Shown here piece by piece: positions 41,417 to 50,329 of a stretch of 64,000 nucleotides of DNA. Below the pieces are notes generated by a model, which did not search any database, was not told where the DNA came from, and saw only the letters and a program-made list of their open reading frames with translations. Positions within the stretch are counted from its first letter, which is position 1, and the number at the start of each line of letters is the position of its first letter. A program made the translations under genes and the position numbers. This DNA comes from JAWLCA01 sp041687395 (GTDB lineage Bacteria > Pseudomonadota > Alphaproteobacteria > Rhodobacterales > Rhodobacteraceae): NCBI GenBank assembly GCA_041687395.1, contig JAWLCA010000002.1, positions 1 through 64,000 of the forward strand. Reading direction: 5' to 3'.

Positions 41417-41492
41417 TGCTCACGCGTGAGCAGAATCGCAAGGCATTGAAACTGCTGGAAATCGCAATTTTTGTTTACCTGAACTTAACCCC
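41417..41492. repeat. Dispersed palindromic intergenic element, copy 2
   Basis: The perfect palindrome TGCTCACGCGTGAGCA (41417-41432), then GAATC, CAAG, CATTGAAA, ATTTTT and TTTACC at the same distances as in copy 1 (3209-3284). Two positions in each palindrome arm differ between the copies, and each change is matched in the other arm. Lies between yidD and ttcA. Confidence 0.7.
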
Positions 41493-41589
41493 TGTTCACG
41501 CTCGCGCGCCCGGCCGCGCGATGCAGCCTGTGGCTTTTCCTGACGCCGCAGGCATGGCATATCCGCCCCATCCCTGACCGGAGCGCCCG

Positions 41590-42441
41590 ATGCTGGACGA
41601 TGCAGACGACATCCACCCGCTGTTCCACGGCGCCCCCGCGACGACCGAGTTCCGCAAGCTGCGCAAGCGCCTGGTGCGCGAGGTGCGCGAGGCGATCGAG
41701 ACCTATGGCATGGTGGAACGCGGCGCGCGCTGGCTGGTCTGCCTGTCGGGGGGCAAGGACAGCTACACGCTGCTGGCGGTTCTGCACGAATTGCAGTGGC
41801 GGGGGCTGCTGCCGGTGGACCTGCTGGCCTGCAACCTGGATCAGGGGCAGCCGGGATTTCCGGCGACGGTTCTGCCGGAGTTTCTGGCCCGCATGGGCGT
41901 GCCGCACCGGATCGAATACCGCGACACCTATTCCATCGTCATGGACAAGGTGCCACAGGGGCGGACCTATTGCGCGCTCTGCTCCCGGTTGCGGCGGGGG
42001 AACCTGTATCGCATCGCGCGAGAGGAGGGGTGTTCGGCGGTCGTGCTGGGGCACCACCGCGACGACATCCTTGAAACCTTTTTCATGAACCTGTTCCACG
42101 GCGGGCGGCTGGCCACGATGCCGCCGAAGCTCTTGAACGAGGAGGGCGACCTGCACGTGCTGCGCCCACTTGCCTTCGTGGCCGAGGCGGATTGCGAGAA
42201 GTTCGCCCGCGACATGGCCTATCCGATCATCCCCTGCGATCTGTGCGGGTCGCAGGACGGGCTGCAGCGCCAGCAGGTCAAGGCAATCCTGGACGACTGG
42301 GAACGCCGCAGCCCCGGCCGCCGCAACGTGATGTTCCGCGCGCTGATGAACGCGCGACCGTCGCATCTGCTTGACCCGGCGCTGTTCGATTTCGCGGGTC
42401 TGATGCGCACCAGCAGCGAAATCCCGGAAAACCTTTCCTAA
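41590..42441 (+). CDS. ttcA: tRNA cytidine(32) 2-sulfurtransferase TtcA
   Basis: A 283-aa PP-loop Fe-S enzyme that thiolates cytidine 32 of certain tRNAs. Motifs: CLSGGKDSYTLL (PP-loop, ATP), TYCALCSRLRRG and IPCDLCGSQDG (two C-x2-C pairs for the cluster), and VLGHHRDDILETFFMNLFHG. The length is normal. No clear Shine-Dalgarno lies before the ATG at 41590. It sits in the rpmH-yidC cluster, consistent with other genes there serving translation. Confidence 0.96.
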   Translation: MLDDADDIHPLFHGAPATTEFRKLRKRLVREVREAIETYGMVERGARWLVCLSGGKDSYTLLAVLHELQWRGLLPVDLLACNLDQGQPGFPATVLPEFLARMGVPHRIEYRDTYSIVMDKVPQGRTYCALCSRLRRGNLYRIAREEGCSAVVLGHHRDDILETFFMNLFHGGRLATMPPKLLNEEGDLHVLRPLAFVAEADCEKFARDMAYPIIPCDLCGSQDGLQRQQVKAILDDWERRSPGRRNVMFRALMNARPSHLLDPALFDFAGLMRTSSEIPENLS

Positions 42442-42459
42442 AATCCTCTGCAACTTCCA

Positions 42460-42480
42460 CGCGAGTATTAACTTCTCGCG
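42460..42480. promoter_or_regulatory. Inverted repeat upstream of the EAL gene
   Basis: CGCGAG-N9-CTCGCG, with TATTAACTT in the centre. Lies after ttcA and 73 bases before the EAL-domain gene. It could be a protein-binding site or a weak terminator (no U-tract). Confidence 0.4.
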
Positions 42481-42552
42481 AGGCCGGGTTTCCTAGCCTT
42501 GGGCCGGGGCGATGTGTGGCTTGGTGCGCCCCGGTGTCTGTGAGAGGGCGGG

Positions 42553-44109
42553 ATGTACGACAGCACGAGCACTGGTTTGACCGCGCCGCTGCTGCGCGCC
42601 GCAACCCTTGCCCGGCGTCCGGAATTGCTGGCCTTTGTTCCCGCGATCACGCTGGCGGCCTTCTGGATCGGGGGCGAGGAATATCTTCTGCTGGCGGCGC
42701 TGGGCCTTCCGCTGCTGATGGCGCTGGTCGGCAGCATCCGGTCGACGGAAGCGACGCACGAGGCACAGCTTCCGCGCGATGGCGTGACCGGTCTGCCGAT
42801 GCGCGACGAACTGATCGCCGCGCTGGACGGGACGCTGGACCGCGGGCTGGCCACCACCGCCTTTGTCGTCACGCTGGATCTGGCCGAGGATGTGCGCGTG
42901 CGGCACGGCCAGGCGGTTTACGAGGGGCTTCTGCGGCTGTCGGGCGAACGGCTGGTGGCGGTGCTGCGGGCGGGCGATCTGGTGGCGCGGCTGGACGGGC
43001 CGGCCTTTGCCGTGGCGCTGGCGCCGGGCCAGCGGACCGATCTGGAAACGATGCTGCAGCTGGCGGCACGGATGCAGGCGGCGCTGGCGGTGCCCGCGGC
43101 GCAACTGGGCGTTTCGGTGCCGCTGAGCGCCTCGATCGGGTTCTGCCTGTCGTCGCGCGCGCCCCTGCCCGAGGAGGAGATGAGCCCCGGCGCCTCGCTT
43201 CTGGCGGCGGCGCAGTCCGCGATGGACGAGGCGCGGCGCCATGCGCCGGCGGCGCTGCGCGCGTTCACCGCCGACATGCGGCGCCATGCGGCTGCGCGCG
43301 CCGATCTGCGCGGCGAGGTCGAACAGGCGCTGGAAAAGGGCGAGGTCCGCCCGCATTTCCAGCCGCAGATCAGCACCGACACCGGCGCCTTGTCGGGGAT
43401 GGAGGCGCTGGCGCGCTGGCATCACCCCACCCGCGGGCTGGTGCCGCCGCACGAGTTCCTGCCGACGGTGATTGCCGCTGGACTGTCCGAGCGGCTGTGC
43501 GAGGCGGTGGTCTTCCACGCGCTGACCGCGCTGCGCGGCTGGGAGGCGGCGGGCCTGACCGTGCCGACCGTGGCGATCAACTTCGGCATGGACGAATTGC
43601 GCAACCCCCGGCTGGCCGCGCGGCTGAAGTGGGAACTGGACCGGTTCGAACTGGAGCCGTCGCGCCTGACGGTCGAGGTGATGGAAACCGTTGTCGCCGG
43701 CGCCGAGGAGGACGTGATGATGCGCAACCTCTCCGATCTGCGCGCGATGGGCTGCGGTATCGATCTTGACGACTTCGGCACCGGCCATGCCTCGATCACC
43801 GCGATCCGGCGGTTCGGCGTGCAGCGCATCAAGATCGATCGCAGCTTCGTGACCTGCGTGGACAGCGACCGGGAACAGCAGCGGGTTGTCGCCGCGATCC
43901 TGTCGATGGCCGAGACGCTGGGGCTGGAAACCCTGGCCGAAGGGGTGGAGACGCCGGGCGAGCATGCGATGCTGGCGCAGTTGGGATGCCGCCACGTGCA
44001 GGGCTTCGGCATCGCCCGCCCGATGCCCGCCGACGAGGTCGAGGACTGGCTGCGCGACCACGCCGCGCGCCGCATCGAACCCCTGCGACTGGGCAAGCGC
44101 ATCGGCTGA
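42553..44109 (+). CDS. GGDEF/EAL protein, probable c-di-GMP phosphodiesterase
   Basis: A 518-aa protein with two N-terminal hydrophobic helices (about residues 25-65), a degenerate GGDEF domain (LDGPAFAV at about residue 147 instead of GGDEF), and an EAL domain from about 255 to the end. The EAL motif (GMEALARWHH, Glu284), NFGMDEL, EVMETV, DLDDFGTGHAS, IKIDRSFV and ETLAEGVE keep the catalytic residues of active phosphodiesterases. Cleavage of c-di-GMP is therefore likely, while cyclase activity is unlikely; the degenerate domain may bind GTP as a sensor. It is inserted between ttcA and yidC. Confidence 0.9.
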   Translation: MYDSTSTGLTAPLLRAATLARRPELLAFVPAITLAAFWIGGEEYLLLAALGLPLLMALVGSIRSTEATHEAQLPRDGVTGLPMRDELIAALDGTLDRGLATTAFVVTLDLAEDVRVRHGQAVYEGLLRLSGERLVAVLRAGDLVARLDGPAFAVALAPGQRTDLETMLQLAARMQAALAVPAAQLGVSVPLSASIGFCLSSRAPLPEEEMSPGASLLAAAQSAMDEARRHAPAALRAFTADMRRHAAARADLRGEVEQALEKGEVRPHFQPQISTDTGALSGMEALARWHHPTRGLVPPHEFLPTVIAAGLSERLCEAVVFHALTALRGWEAAGLTVPTVAINFGMDELRNPRLAARLKWELDRFELEPSRLTVEVMETVVAGAEEDVMMRNLSDLRAMGCGIDLDDFGTGHASITAIRRFGVQRIKIDRSFVTCVDSDREQQRVVAAILSMAETLGLETLAEGVETPGEHAMLAQLGCRHVQGFGIARPMPADEVEDWLRDHAARRIEPLRLGKRIG

Positions 44110-44230
44110 CGGGCACAGTGCCGCGCCTGCCGCAAGGACAGGCGAGGGGAAAACCGCTTGACCTTTGCCGCCTTCCTCTGTTGAACACCGCCTGAATTCC
44201 CCGCACCGACCGAACAGGCAGTGGTCCCTT

Positions 44231-46066
44231 ATGGACGATCAGAACAAGAACCTCATTCTCGCAACCGTCCTCAGTTTCCTTGTGATTCTGGTATGGTTCG
44301 TGCTTTTCCCGCCGGAAGAGGTGGCGATCGACCCGGCGCAGCAGGAGATCGCGCAGAGCGATCCGGCGGCCGACCCGCTGGCACCCGCGCCGGTGCGCGA
44401 CGGCGTCGATGTCGCCGCCGCGACCGAGGCGATGGAGCCCGAGGTGGCCGAGGCGGCGCGGATCACCATCGACACGCCGCGCCTGTCGGGCACGCTGTCG
44501 CTGCAGGGCGGCCGGATCGACGATCTGGCGCTGAAGGACTACCGCGAGACGATCGACCCGGATTCGCCCATCGTGCAACTGCTGCGCCCGGTCGGCGGGC
44601 GGAACGCCTATTACGCGCTTTACGGCTGGTCGCCCGGCGGCACCCTTGGGTTCGAGGACGTGCCGGGCCCCAACACGGTCTGGACGCAGGTGGGCGGCAC
44701 CACGCTTACCCCCGACGCACCGGTTACGCTGGAATGGCAGAACGGCAACGGCCTGACCTTCACCCGCGTGGTCGAGATCGACGAGGATTTCCTGTTCACC
44801 GTCACCCAGTCGGTCACCAACGCGGGCGACGAGGCGGTGCGGCTTTACCCCTACGGCCAGGTGGCGCGGCACGGCGTGCCCGACAACCTCGAGAACTTCT
44901 TCATCCTGCACGAAGGGCTGGTGATGAAGACCGACGGCCAGCTGACCGAGGACAGCTACAGCGACATCAGCGGCTACGTCGAGACGCCGCAGGAAGGCCC
45001 CGGCGCGCGGGCCGAGGTGATCGAGGTGGCAAGCCAGGGCTGGCTGGGCTTCACCGACAAGTACTGGATGGCGACGCTGATCCCGACGCCGGGCGACAGC
45101 TTCACGGCCGTTGCGCGCTACCTGCCCGGCACCGACGTCTTCCTGGCCGAGACCCGCAAGCCGGTGATGACGGTCGCGCCGGGGGAAACCGCGTCCTCCA
45201 CCACGATGCTGTTCGCGGGCGCCAAGGAGTGGGAGACGATCCGCGGCTACGAGCGTGAGGTGGGCATCGAGAAGTTCATCGATTCGATCGACTGGGGCTG
45301 GTTCTTCTTCCTGACCAAGCCGATCTTTGCGGTGCTGCATTGGATCAACGGGCTGATCGGCAACATGGGCTGGGCGATCATCGGCCTGACGCTCATGCTG
45401 AAGGCGCTGCTGTTCCCGCTCGCCTACAAGTCCTACGTCTCGATGGCGCGGATGAAGGAACTCCAGCCCGAGATGGAGAAGATCAAGGAGCGGGTGGGCG
45501 ACGACCGGCAGAAACTTCAGCAGGAGATGATGACGCTTTACCGCGAGAAGAAGGTGAACCCGGCGGCGGGCTGTCTTCCGATCCTGCTGCAGATCCCGAT
45601 CTTCTTCTCGCTCTACAAGGTGATCTTCGTCACGATCGAACTGCGGCACGCGCCCTGGTTCGGCTGGATACAGGATCTGTCCGCGCCCGATCCGTCGTCG
45701 CTCTACAACTTGTGGGGACTGCTGCCCTGGGCCGCGCCCGAGCCGGGGTCGATCCTGGCGCTGATCTTCATCGGCATCCTGCCGCTGTTCCTTGGCGTGT
45801 CGATGTGGCTGCAGATGCGGCTGAACCCGATGCCGACCGATCCGATCCAGGCCACGATCTTCAACTGGATGCCGTGGATCTTCATGTTCATGCTGGGCAG
45901 CTTCGCCAGCGGACTGGTGATCTACTGGATCGCGAACAACGTCATCACCTTCACGCAGCAGTACATCATCATGTGGCGGCACGGGCACCGGCCGGATCTG
46001 TTGGGCAACATCAAGTCCAGCGTGAAGCGAAAACCCGTGACCGCGAAGAAACCGGCCGAGAAGTGA
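44231..46066 (+). CDS. yidC: Membrane protein insertase YidC
   Basis: A 611-aa inner-membrane insertase. The first helix (LILATVLSFLVILVWFVLF, about 8-26) is followed by the large periplasmic beta-domain, then the conserved hydrophobic core: WGWFFFLTKPIFAVLHWING, GWAIIGLTLMLKALLFPLAY, MKELQPEMEKIKERVGDDRQ (cytosolic hairpin) and GCLPILLQIPIFFSLYKVIF. The C-terminus is basic. The start is ATG 44231, with a weak ribosome-binding site. Its stop overlaps the MOSC gene start (GTGA). Confidence 0.96.
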   Translation: MDDQNKNLILATVLSFLVILVWFVLFPPEEVAIDPAQQEIAQSDPAADPLAPAPVRDGVDVAAATEAMEPEVAEAARITIDTPRLSGTLSLQGGRIDDLALKDYRETIDPDSPIVQLLRPVGGRNAYYALYGWSPGGTLGFEDVPGPNTVWTQVGGTTLTPDAPVTLEWQNGNGLTFTRVVEIDEDFLFTVTQSVTNAGDEAVRLYPYGQVARHGVPDNLENFFILHEGLVMKTDGQLTEDSYSDISGYVETPQEGPGARAEVIEVASQGWLGFTDKYWMATLIPTPGDSFTAVARYLPGTDVFLAETRKPVMTVAPGETASSTTMLFAGAKEWETIRGYEREVGIEKFIDSIDWGWFFFLTKPIFAVLHWINGLIGNMGWAIIGLTLMLKALLFPLAYKSYVSMARMKELQPEMEKIKERVGDDRQKLQQEMMTLYREKKVNPAAGCLPILLQIPIFFSLYKVIFVTIELRHAPWFGWIQDLSAPDPSSLYNLWGLLPWAAPEPGSILALIFIGILPLFLGVSMWLQMRLNPMPTDPIQATIFNWMPWIFMFMLGSFASGLVIYWIANNVITFTQQYIIMWRHGHRPDLLGNIKSSVKRKPVTAKKPAEK

Positions 46067-46815
46067 GCGCGACGCTCGCCCACATCGTCCGCCATCCGAT
46101 CAAGTCGGTCGGCGTGGAGGAACTGTCCGAGGCGGCGCTTGCCCCCGATCAGGCGCTGGCTTGGGACCGGCACTGGGCGGTGGCGCATGCCGCCGCGCGG
46201 TTCGACGGCGACCCCGACGGGTGGGAACCGAAGCTGAACTTCGTGCGCGGGTGGGGTTCGGCCGACCTGATGGCGGTCGCCTGCCGCTTTGACGAGGTCG
46301 CGGGCCGGATGGAACTGACGCACCCGCGCCGCAACCCTCTGACCTTCACGCCGGGCGAGGGCGATGCGGCCCTCATCGACTGGCTGCGTCCGCTCTGGCC
46401 CGACACACGGCCAGACCCCGACCGGCTGGTGCAGGCCCCGGGCAGGCCGCTTGCCGACACGCCCGATCCGTTCCTCTCGGTCTTGAACTTGTCGTCGAAC
46501 CGGGCACTGGGGCAGCGGCTGGGGATGGACCTGTCGATCCATCGCTGGCGCGGCAATCTGTGGGTCGACGGCTGGGCACCGTGGGAAGAGTTCGACCTGA
46601 TCGGCCACGAGATCGCAGTGGGCCCCGCCGTCCTGCGGGTCGAGCATCGCATCACCCGCTGCAAGGCCACCTGCGGCAACCCCGAGACGGGGCAGGCCGA
46701 TGCCGACACGCTGGGCGCGCTGGAAGACGGCTACGGGCATCAGGATTTCGGCGTTTACGCCCGCGTGGTCACCGGCGGTCCGATCCGCCCCGGCGATGCA
46801 GTGACGATCGGATGA
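46063..46815 (+). CDS. MOSC-domain protein
   Basis: A 250-aa protein with an N-terminal MOSC beta-barrel domain (HIVRHPIKSVGVEELSEAAL) and the MOSC core FLSVLNLSSNRALGQRLGMD, RWRGNLWVDG and RITRCKATCGNPETG. The cysteine in RCKATC is where MOSC proteins may carry sulfur for molybdenum-cofactor enzymes; the physiological role here is unknown. It starts with GTG overlapping the yidC stop and ends overlapping the engB start, so all three are translationally chained. Confidence 0.88.
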   Translation: MSATLAHIVRHPIKSVGVEELSEAALAPDQALAWDRHWAVAHAAARFDGDPDGWEPKLNFVRGWGSADLMAVACRFDEVAGRMELTHPRRNPLTFTPGEGDAALIDWLRPLWPDTRPDPDRLVQAPGRPLADTPDPFLSVLNLSSNRALGQRLGMDLSIHRWRGNLWVDGWAPWEEFDLIGHEIAVGPAVLRVEHRITRCKATCGNPETGQADADTLGALEDGYGHQDFGVYARVVTGGPIRPGDAVTIG

Positions 46816-47462
46816 GCCTGCCTTTCCCCCTGTCCCCCGATCCGGACGAGCCCGCGCGCGAGGCCGGGCGGCTGCTGTTCGCTGGGCCGGTGGATTTCCT
46901 CAAGGGCGTGGTCGCGATGGACGGCCTGCCGCTGCCCGACCGGCCCGAGGTCTGCTTCGCCGGCCGGTCGAACGTCGGCAAGTCGAGCCTGATCAACGCT
47001 CTGACGGGCCGCAAGGGGCTGGCACGCGCCTCGAACACCCCCGGCCGCACGCAGGAAATCAACTACTTCACCCTGGGCGACAGCCACTACATGGTCGACC
47101 TGCCGGGCTATGGCTTCGCCAAGGCCCCGGTCGCGGTCGTGGCGAAATGGCAGGCGCTGTTGCGCGACTACCTGTCCGGCCGCGCCACCCTGCGCCGCGC
47201 CTTCGTGCTGATCGACGCGCGCCACGGCGTGAAGGCGGTGGACGAGGAGATCCTGACGCTGCTGGACAAGTCCGCGGTCACCTTTCAGGTGGTGCTGACC
47301 AAGGCCGACAAGATCGGCGCAGCCGAACATGAAAAGGTGCTGGCGCAGGTGCGCGCGGCACTCGCCGGCCATCCGGCCGCCTTCCCCGAGATCATGCTGA
47401 CCTCGGCCGAGAAGGGGCAGGGGCTGGAGGCGCTCCGCGCCGCCATCGCCGGGATCGGCTGA
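46812..47462 (+). CDS. engB: Ribosome biogenesis GTPase EngB/YsxC
   Basis: A 216-aa essential GTPase for 50S assembly. G1 motif GRSNVGKSSLINAL, G2/G3 TPGRTQEINYF then DLPGYGFAKAP, G4 TKADKI, G5 SAEKGQG. The N-terminal 40 residues lead into the GTPase domain. The start overlaps the stop of the MOSC gene (ATGA). Placement after yidC is common in Rhodobacterales. Confidence 0.96.
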   Translation: MSLPFPLSPDPDEPAREAGRLLFAGPVDFLKGVVAMDGLPLPDRPEVCFAGRSNVGKSSLINALTGRKGLARASNTPGRTQEINYFTLGDSHYMVDLPGYGFAKAPVAVVAKWQALLRDYLSGRATLRRAFVLIDARHGVKAVDEEILTLLDKSAVTFQVVLTKADKIGAAEHEKVLAQVRAALAGHPAAFPEIMLTSAEKGQGLEALRAAIAGIG

Positions 47463-47552
47463 CCCCTGCAAATCCGCACAGACCGGTCCCTTGACTTCGC
47501 GCCCTCTTCGCGACAGGTCAGGCCGGCGGCGAACACAGGATCGGAGCCCCCC

Positions 47553-48923
47553 ATGTCCATTCCCCAATCCGGCGGCGGGCCGATCGAACGGATCGAGCAA
47601 CTGGCCGACTACATGGCCTCGGGCTGCAAGCCCAAGGATCAGTGGCGCATCGGAACCGAGCACGAGAAATTCGGCTATTGCAAGGACACGCTGAAACCGC
47701 TGCCCTATGACGGCCCCCGGTCGATCCGCGCCATGCTGGAGGGGCTGCGCGACCGCTTCGGCTGGGCCCCCATCCTCGAGGCCGGCAACATCATCGGGCT
47801 GGAAAAGGACGGTGCCAACGTCAGCCTGGAACCCGGCGGGCAACTGGAATTGTCCGGCGCCATGCTGGAGACGATCCACCAGACCTGCGACGAGGTGAAC
47901 CAGCACCTGAAGGAGGTGCAGACCGTGGCCGAAGGCATCGGCGCTGGCTTCATCGGCCTGGGCGCCGCGCCGATCTGGCGGCACGAGGACATGCCGATGA
48001 TGCCCAAGGGGCGCTACCGGCTGATGACCGACTACATGCAGCGCGTCGGCACCCACGGGCTGCAGATGATGTATCGCACCTGCACCGTGCAGGTGAACCT
48101 CGATTTCAGTTCCGAGGCCGACATGGTGCAGAAGCTGCGCGTGGCGCTGGCGCTGCAACCCGTCGCCACGGCGCTGTTCGCCAATTCGCCGTTCTTCGAG
48201 GGCAAGCCCAATGGCCACAAGTCCTGGCGCTCGCGCATCTGGCGCAACCTCGATGACAGCCGCACCGGCATGCTGCCCTTCGTGTTCGAGGACGGCTTCG
48301 GGTTTGAGCGTTACGTCGACTACGTCCTCGATGTGCCGATGTATTTCGTCTACCGCGACGGGCAGTATATCGACGCGCTGGGGCAGTCGTTCCGCGACTT
48401 CCTGAAGGGCGAGTTGCCGGCGCTTCCGGGCGAGATTCCGACGCTGTCCGACTGGGCCGACCACATGACGACGGTTTTCCCCGAGGCGCGGGTGAAGAAG
48501 TTCATCGAGATGCGCGGCGCCGACGGCGGCCCCTGGCGCAGGCTCTGCGCGCTGCCCGCGTTGTGGGTCGGACTGATGTATGACCAGGCCGCCCTGAACG
48601 CCGCCTGGGACCTCGCCAAGGACTGGGACGCCGAGACGCGCAACGCGCTGCGGGTGGCGGCCAGCGTCGATGGCCTGCAGGCCGAAACCCACGGCGTGAA
48701 GATGCACGATCTGGCGCGCGAGGTCGTCGCCATCGCCGAGGCCGGGCTGAAGGCCCGCGCCAAGGCCGGTGCCGGGGGCCTGCTGCCGGACGAGACGCAT
48801 TTTCTGAACGCGCTGAAGGAATCGGTGGAAACCGGTCAGACCCCGGCCGACGAGTTGCTGGCCCGCTACCACGGCGACTGGCAGGGCGATCTGACGCGGA
48901 TCTACGCCGACTACAGCTACTGA
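47553..48923 (+). CDS. gshA: Glutamate-cysteine ligase (plant-type)
   Basis: A 456-aa cytoplasmic enzyme making gamma-glutamylcysteine, the first step of glutathione synthesis. Conserved stretches: RIGTEHEKFGY, ILEAGNIIGLEKDGANVSLE, EPGGQLELSGA, MYRTCTVQVNLDFSSE and KFIEMRGADGG. The plant-like class is normal for alphaproteobacteria. No clear Shine-Dalgarno precedes ATG 47553. Confidence 0.95.
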   Translation: MSIPQSGGGPIERIEQLADYMASGCKPKDQWRIGTEHEKFGYCKDTLKPLPYDGPRSIRAMLEGLRDRFGWAPILEAGNIIGLEKDGANVSLEPGGQLELSGAMLETIHQTCDEVNQHLKEVQTVAEGIGAGFIGLGAAPIWRHEDMPMMPKGRYRLMTDYMQRVGTHGLQMMYRTCTVQVNLDFSSEADMVQKLRVALALQPVATALFANSPFFEGKPNGHKSWRSRIWRNLDDSRTGMLPFVFEDGFGFERYVDYVLDVPMYFVYRDGQYIDALGQSFRDFLKGELPALPGEIPTLSDWADHMTTVFPEARVKKFIEMRGADGGPWRRLCALPALWVGLMYDQAALNAAWDLAKDWDAETRNALRVAASVDGLQAETHGVKMHDLAREVVAIAEAGLKARAKAGAGGLLPDETHFLNALKESVETGQTPADELLARYHGDWQGDLTRIYADYSY

Positions 48924-49009
48924 CCCGCCCACCGGTTTATTTTCGTGCCGCCATTGTGCAACCTTCGCCGCGGGGCCAGATCCACGAGGCGCCGTAACAG
49001 GGCAGGGAC

Positions 49010-49318
49010 ATGGATCGCCACCATCGCAGGTTCAACCGACAGTATGACCGGTTTGCGGGCAGCGTGCCTTGGCTGGGTGGCCCGCTGCAGGCGCTGGCCA
49101 AGCCGCGCTACCGGCTGCTCCGCTGGCCCGCGGCGCTCCTGCTCCTGCTGGGCAGCTTCCTGTGGTTCCTGCCGGGCTTCGGCCTGTGGATGCTGCCGCT
49201 GGCGCTGATGCTGCTGGCGGTGGACATCCCCGCCCTGCGGCCGGCGTTGACGGCCGCAGGCATCCGCCTGCGCCGCTGGGCGCGCCGCTTGCGCGCTCGG
49301 TGGATGGGACAATCATGA
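49010..49318 (+). CDS. Small conserved membrane protein
   Basis: A 102-aa protein with one long hydrophobic stretch (about residues 41-72) that may form two helices around the motif PGFGLWMLPLALMLLAVDIP. The N- and C-termini are arginine-rich. No function is known. It overlaps the exchanger gene by four bases (ATGA at 49315), so the two are coupled. Confidence 0.75.
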   Translation: MDRHHRRFNRQYDRFAGSVPWLGGPLQALAKPRYRLLRWPAALLLLLGSFLWFLPGFGLWMLPLALMLLAVDIPALRPALTAAGIRLRRWARRLRARWMGQS

Positions 49319-50238
49319 CCTATGATCTTCTGCTGATCGCCGTCGGCCTCGTCGGGCTGTTCCTTGGCGGCGAAACCCTGGTGCGCGGCAGCCTCGGCCT
49401 CGCCCAGCGGCTGGGCCTGTCGCCGATGCTGATCGGGCTGACGGTGGTGGGATTCGGCACCTCGATGCCTGAGCTTCTGGTTTCGGTCGATGCCGCGCTG
49501 CGCGGCGCACCCGCGATCGCCATCGGCAATGTTGTCGGATCGAACATCGCCAATATCCTGCTGATCGTGGGCGTCGCTGCCGTGGTCTGGCCGATCCGCC
49601 CAGATGGCCCGCCGCCCCGGCGTGACCTGCTGGCGATGCTGGCGGCGGCGGTGGTCCTGCTGCCGGTCTTTGCCTGGGGGATGGTCACCCGTCCGATGGG
49701 CGCGGCGCTCATGGCGGGGCTTGCGCTCTATCTCTGGGCGGCCTTCCGCGACCCCGACGGCAAGGTCGCTGCCGTGGTGGGCTTTGTGCCGCCGCCGGTC
49801 ACCGGCGCGCTGCTGCGCGTGGGGTTCGGTCTGGTGGCGCTGGTCGTGGGCGCGCGGCTTCTGGTCGACGGCTCGATCTCGCTCGCCCGCGCGGCGGGAC
49901 TGTCCGAGGCGTTCATCGGCGTCTCCATCGTCGCGGTCGGTACCTCGCTGCCGGAACTCGCTACCTCGCTCGTGGCGGCGCTGCGGCGGCAATCGGCCAT
50001 CGCCATCGGCAACGTTGTGGGATCGAACATCTTCAACGTGCTTGGCATCCTGGGTGCCACCGCGCTGATCGCCCCGGTCCCGGTGGCCGAACGGTTCCTC
50101 GGCTTCGACTGGCCTGTGATGCTGGTCGCGTCGCTGGTGCTGGCCGGTCTAGTGGCCTTTCGCCCCGCCATCGGCCGCCCCGCCGGGGTGCTCCTGCTGC
50201 TGGCCTATGCCGCCTATCTGTGGGTCGGGCAGGGCTAG
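49315..50238 (+). CDS. Calcium/sodium antiporter (CaCA family, YrbG type)
   Basis: A 307-aa inner-membrane cation exchanger with ten helices in two repeats. The two alpha-repeat signatures are VVGFGTSMPELLVSVDAAL then IGNVVGSNIANILL (first half), and VAVGTSLPELATSLVAAL then IGNVVGSNIFNVLG (second half). The conserved glutamates in PELL and PELA bind Ca2+. Length is normal for YrbG. Confidence 0.94.
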   Translation: MTYDLLLIAVGLVGLFLGGETLVRGSLGLAQRLGLSPMLIGLTVVGFGTSMPELLVSVDAALRGAPAIAIGNVVGSNIANILLIVGVAAVVWPIRPDGPPPRRDLLAMLAAAVVLLPVFAWGMVTRPMGAALMAGLALYLWAAFRDPDGKVAAVVGFVPPPVTGALLRVGFGLVALVVGARLLVDGSISLARAAGLSEAFIGVSIVAVGTSLPELATSLVAALRRQSAIAIGNVVGSNIFNVLGILGATALIAPVPVAERFLGFDWPVMLVASLVLAGLVAFRPAIGRPAGVLLLLAYAAYLWVGQG

Positions 50239-50274
50239 GGGTGTTGTGCGAACCGGACACCCTGCGCGCGGTGG

Positions 50275-50293
50275 TGCCACCGCTCCGGTGGCA
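50275..50293. terminator. Hairpin between convergent genes
   Basis: TGCCACCG / CGGTGGCA with a three-base loop (8-bp perfect stem), in the 91-base gap between the exchanger and the convergent dehydrogenase gene. A likely bidirectional terminator, though it lacks a U-tract. Confidence 0.4.
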
Positions 50294-50329
50294 GGGTGGT
50301 GGCGCCGTGGTGGCAGGCGGGTTCCGCGC

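Noticed and set aside
43829..45988. 719-codon minus-strand open frame opposite yidC and the EAL gene
   Set aside because: Antisense artefact: the plus strand encodes YidC with all family motifs, and this frame has none.
46755..48932. 725-codon minus-strand open frame over engB and gshA
   Set aside because: Antisense artefact of high GC content; both plus-strand genes are certain.
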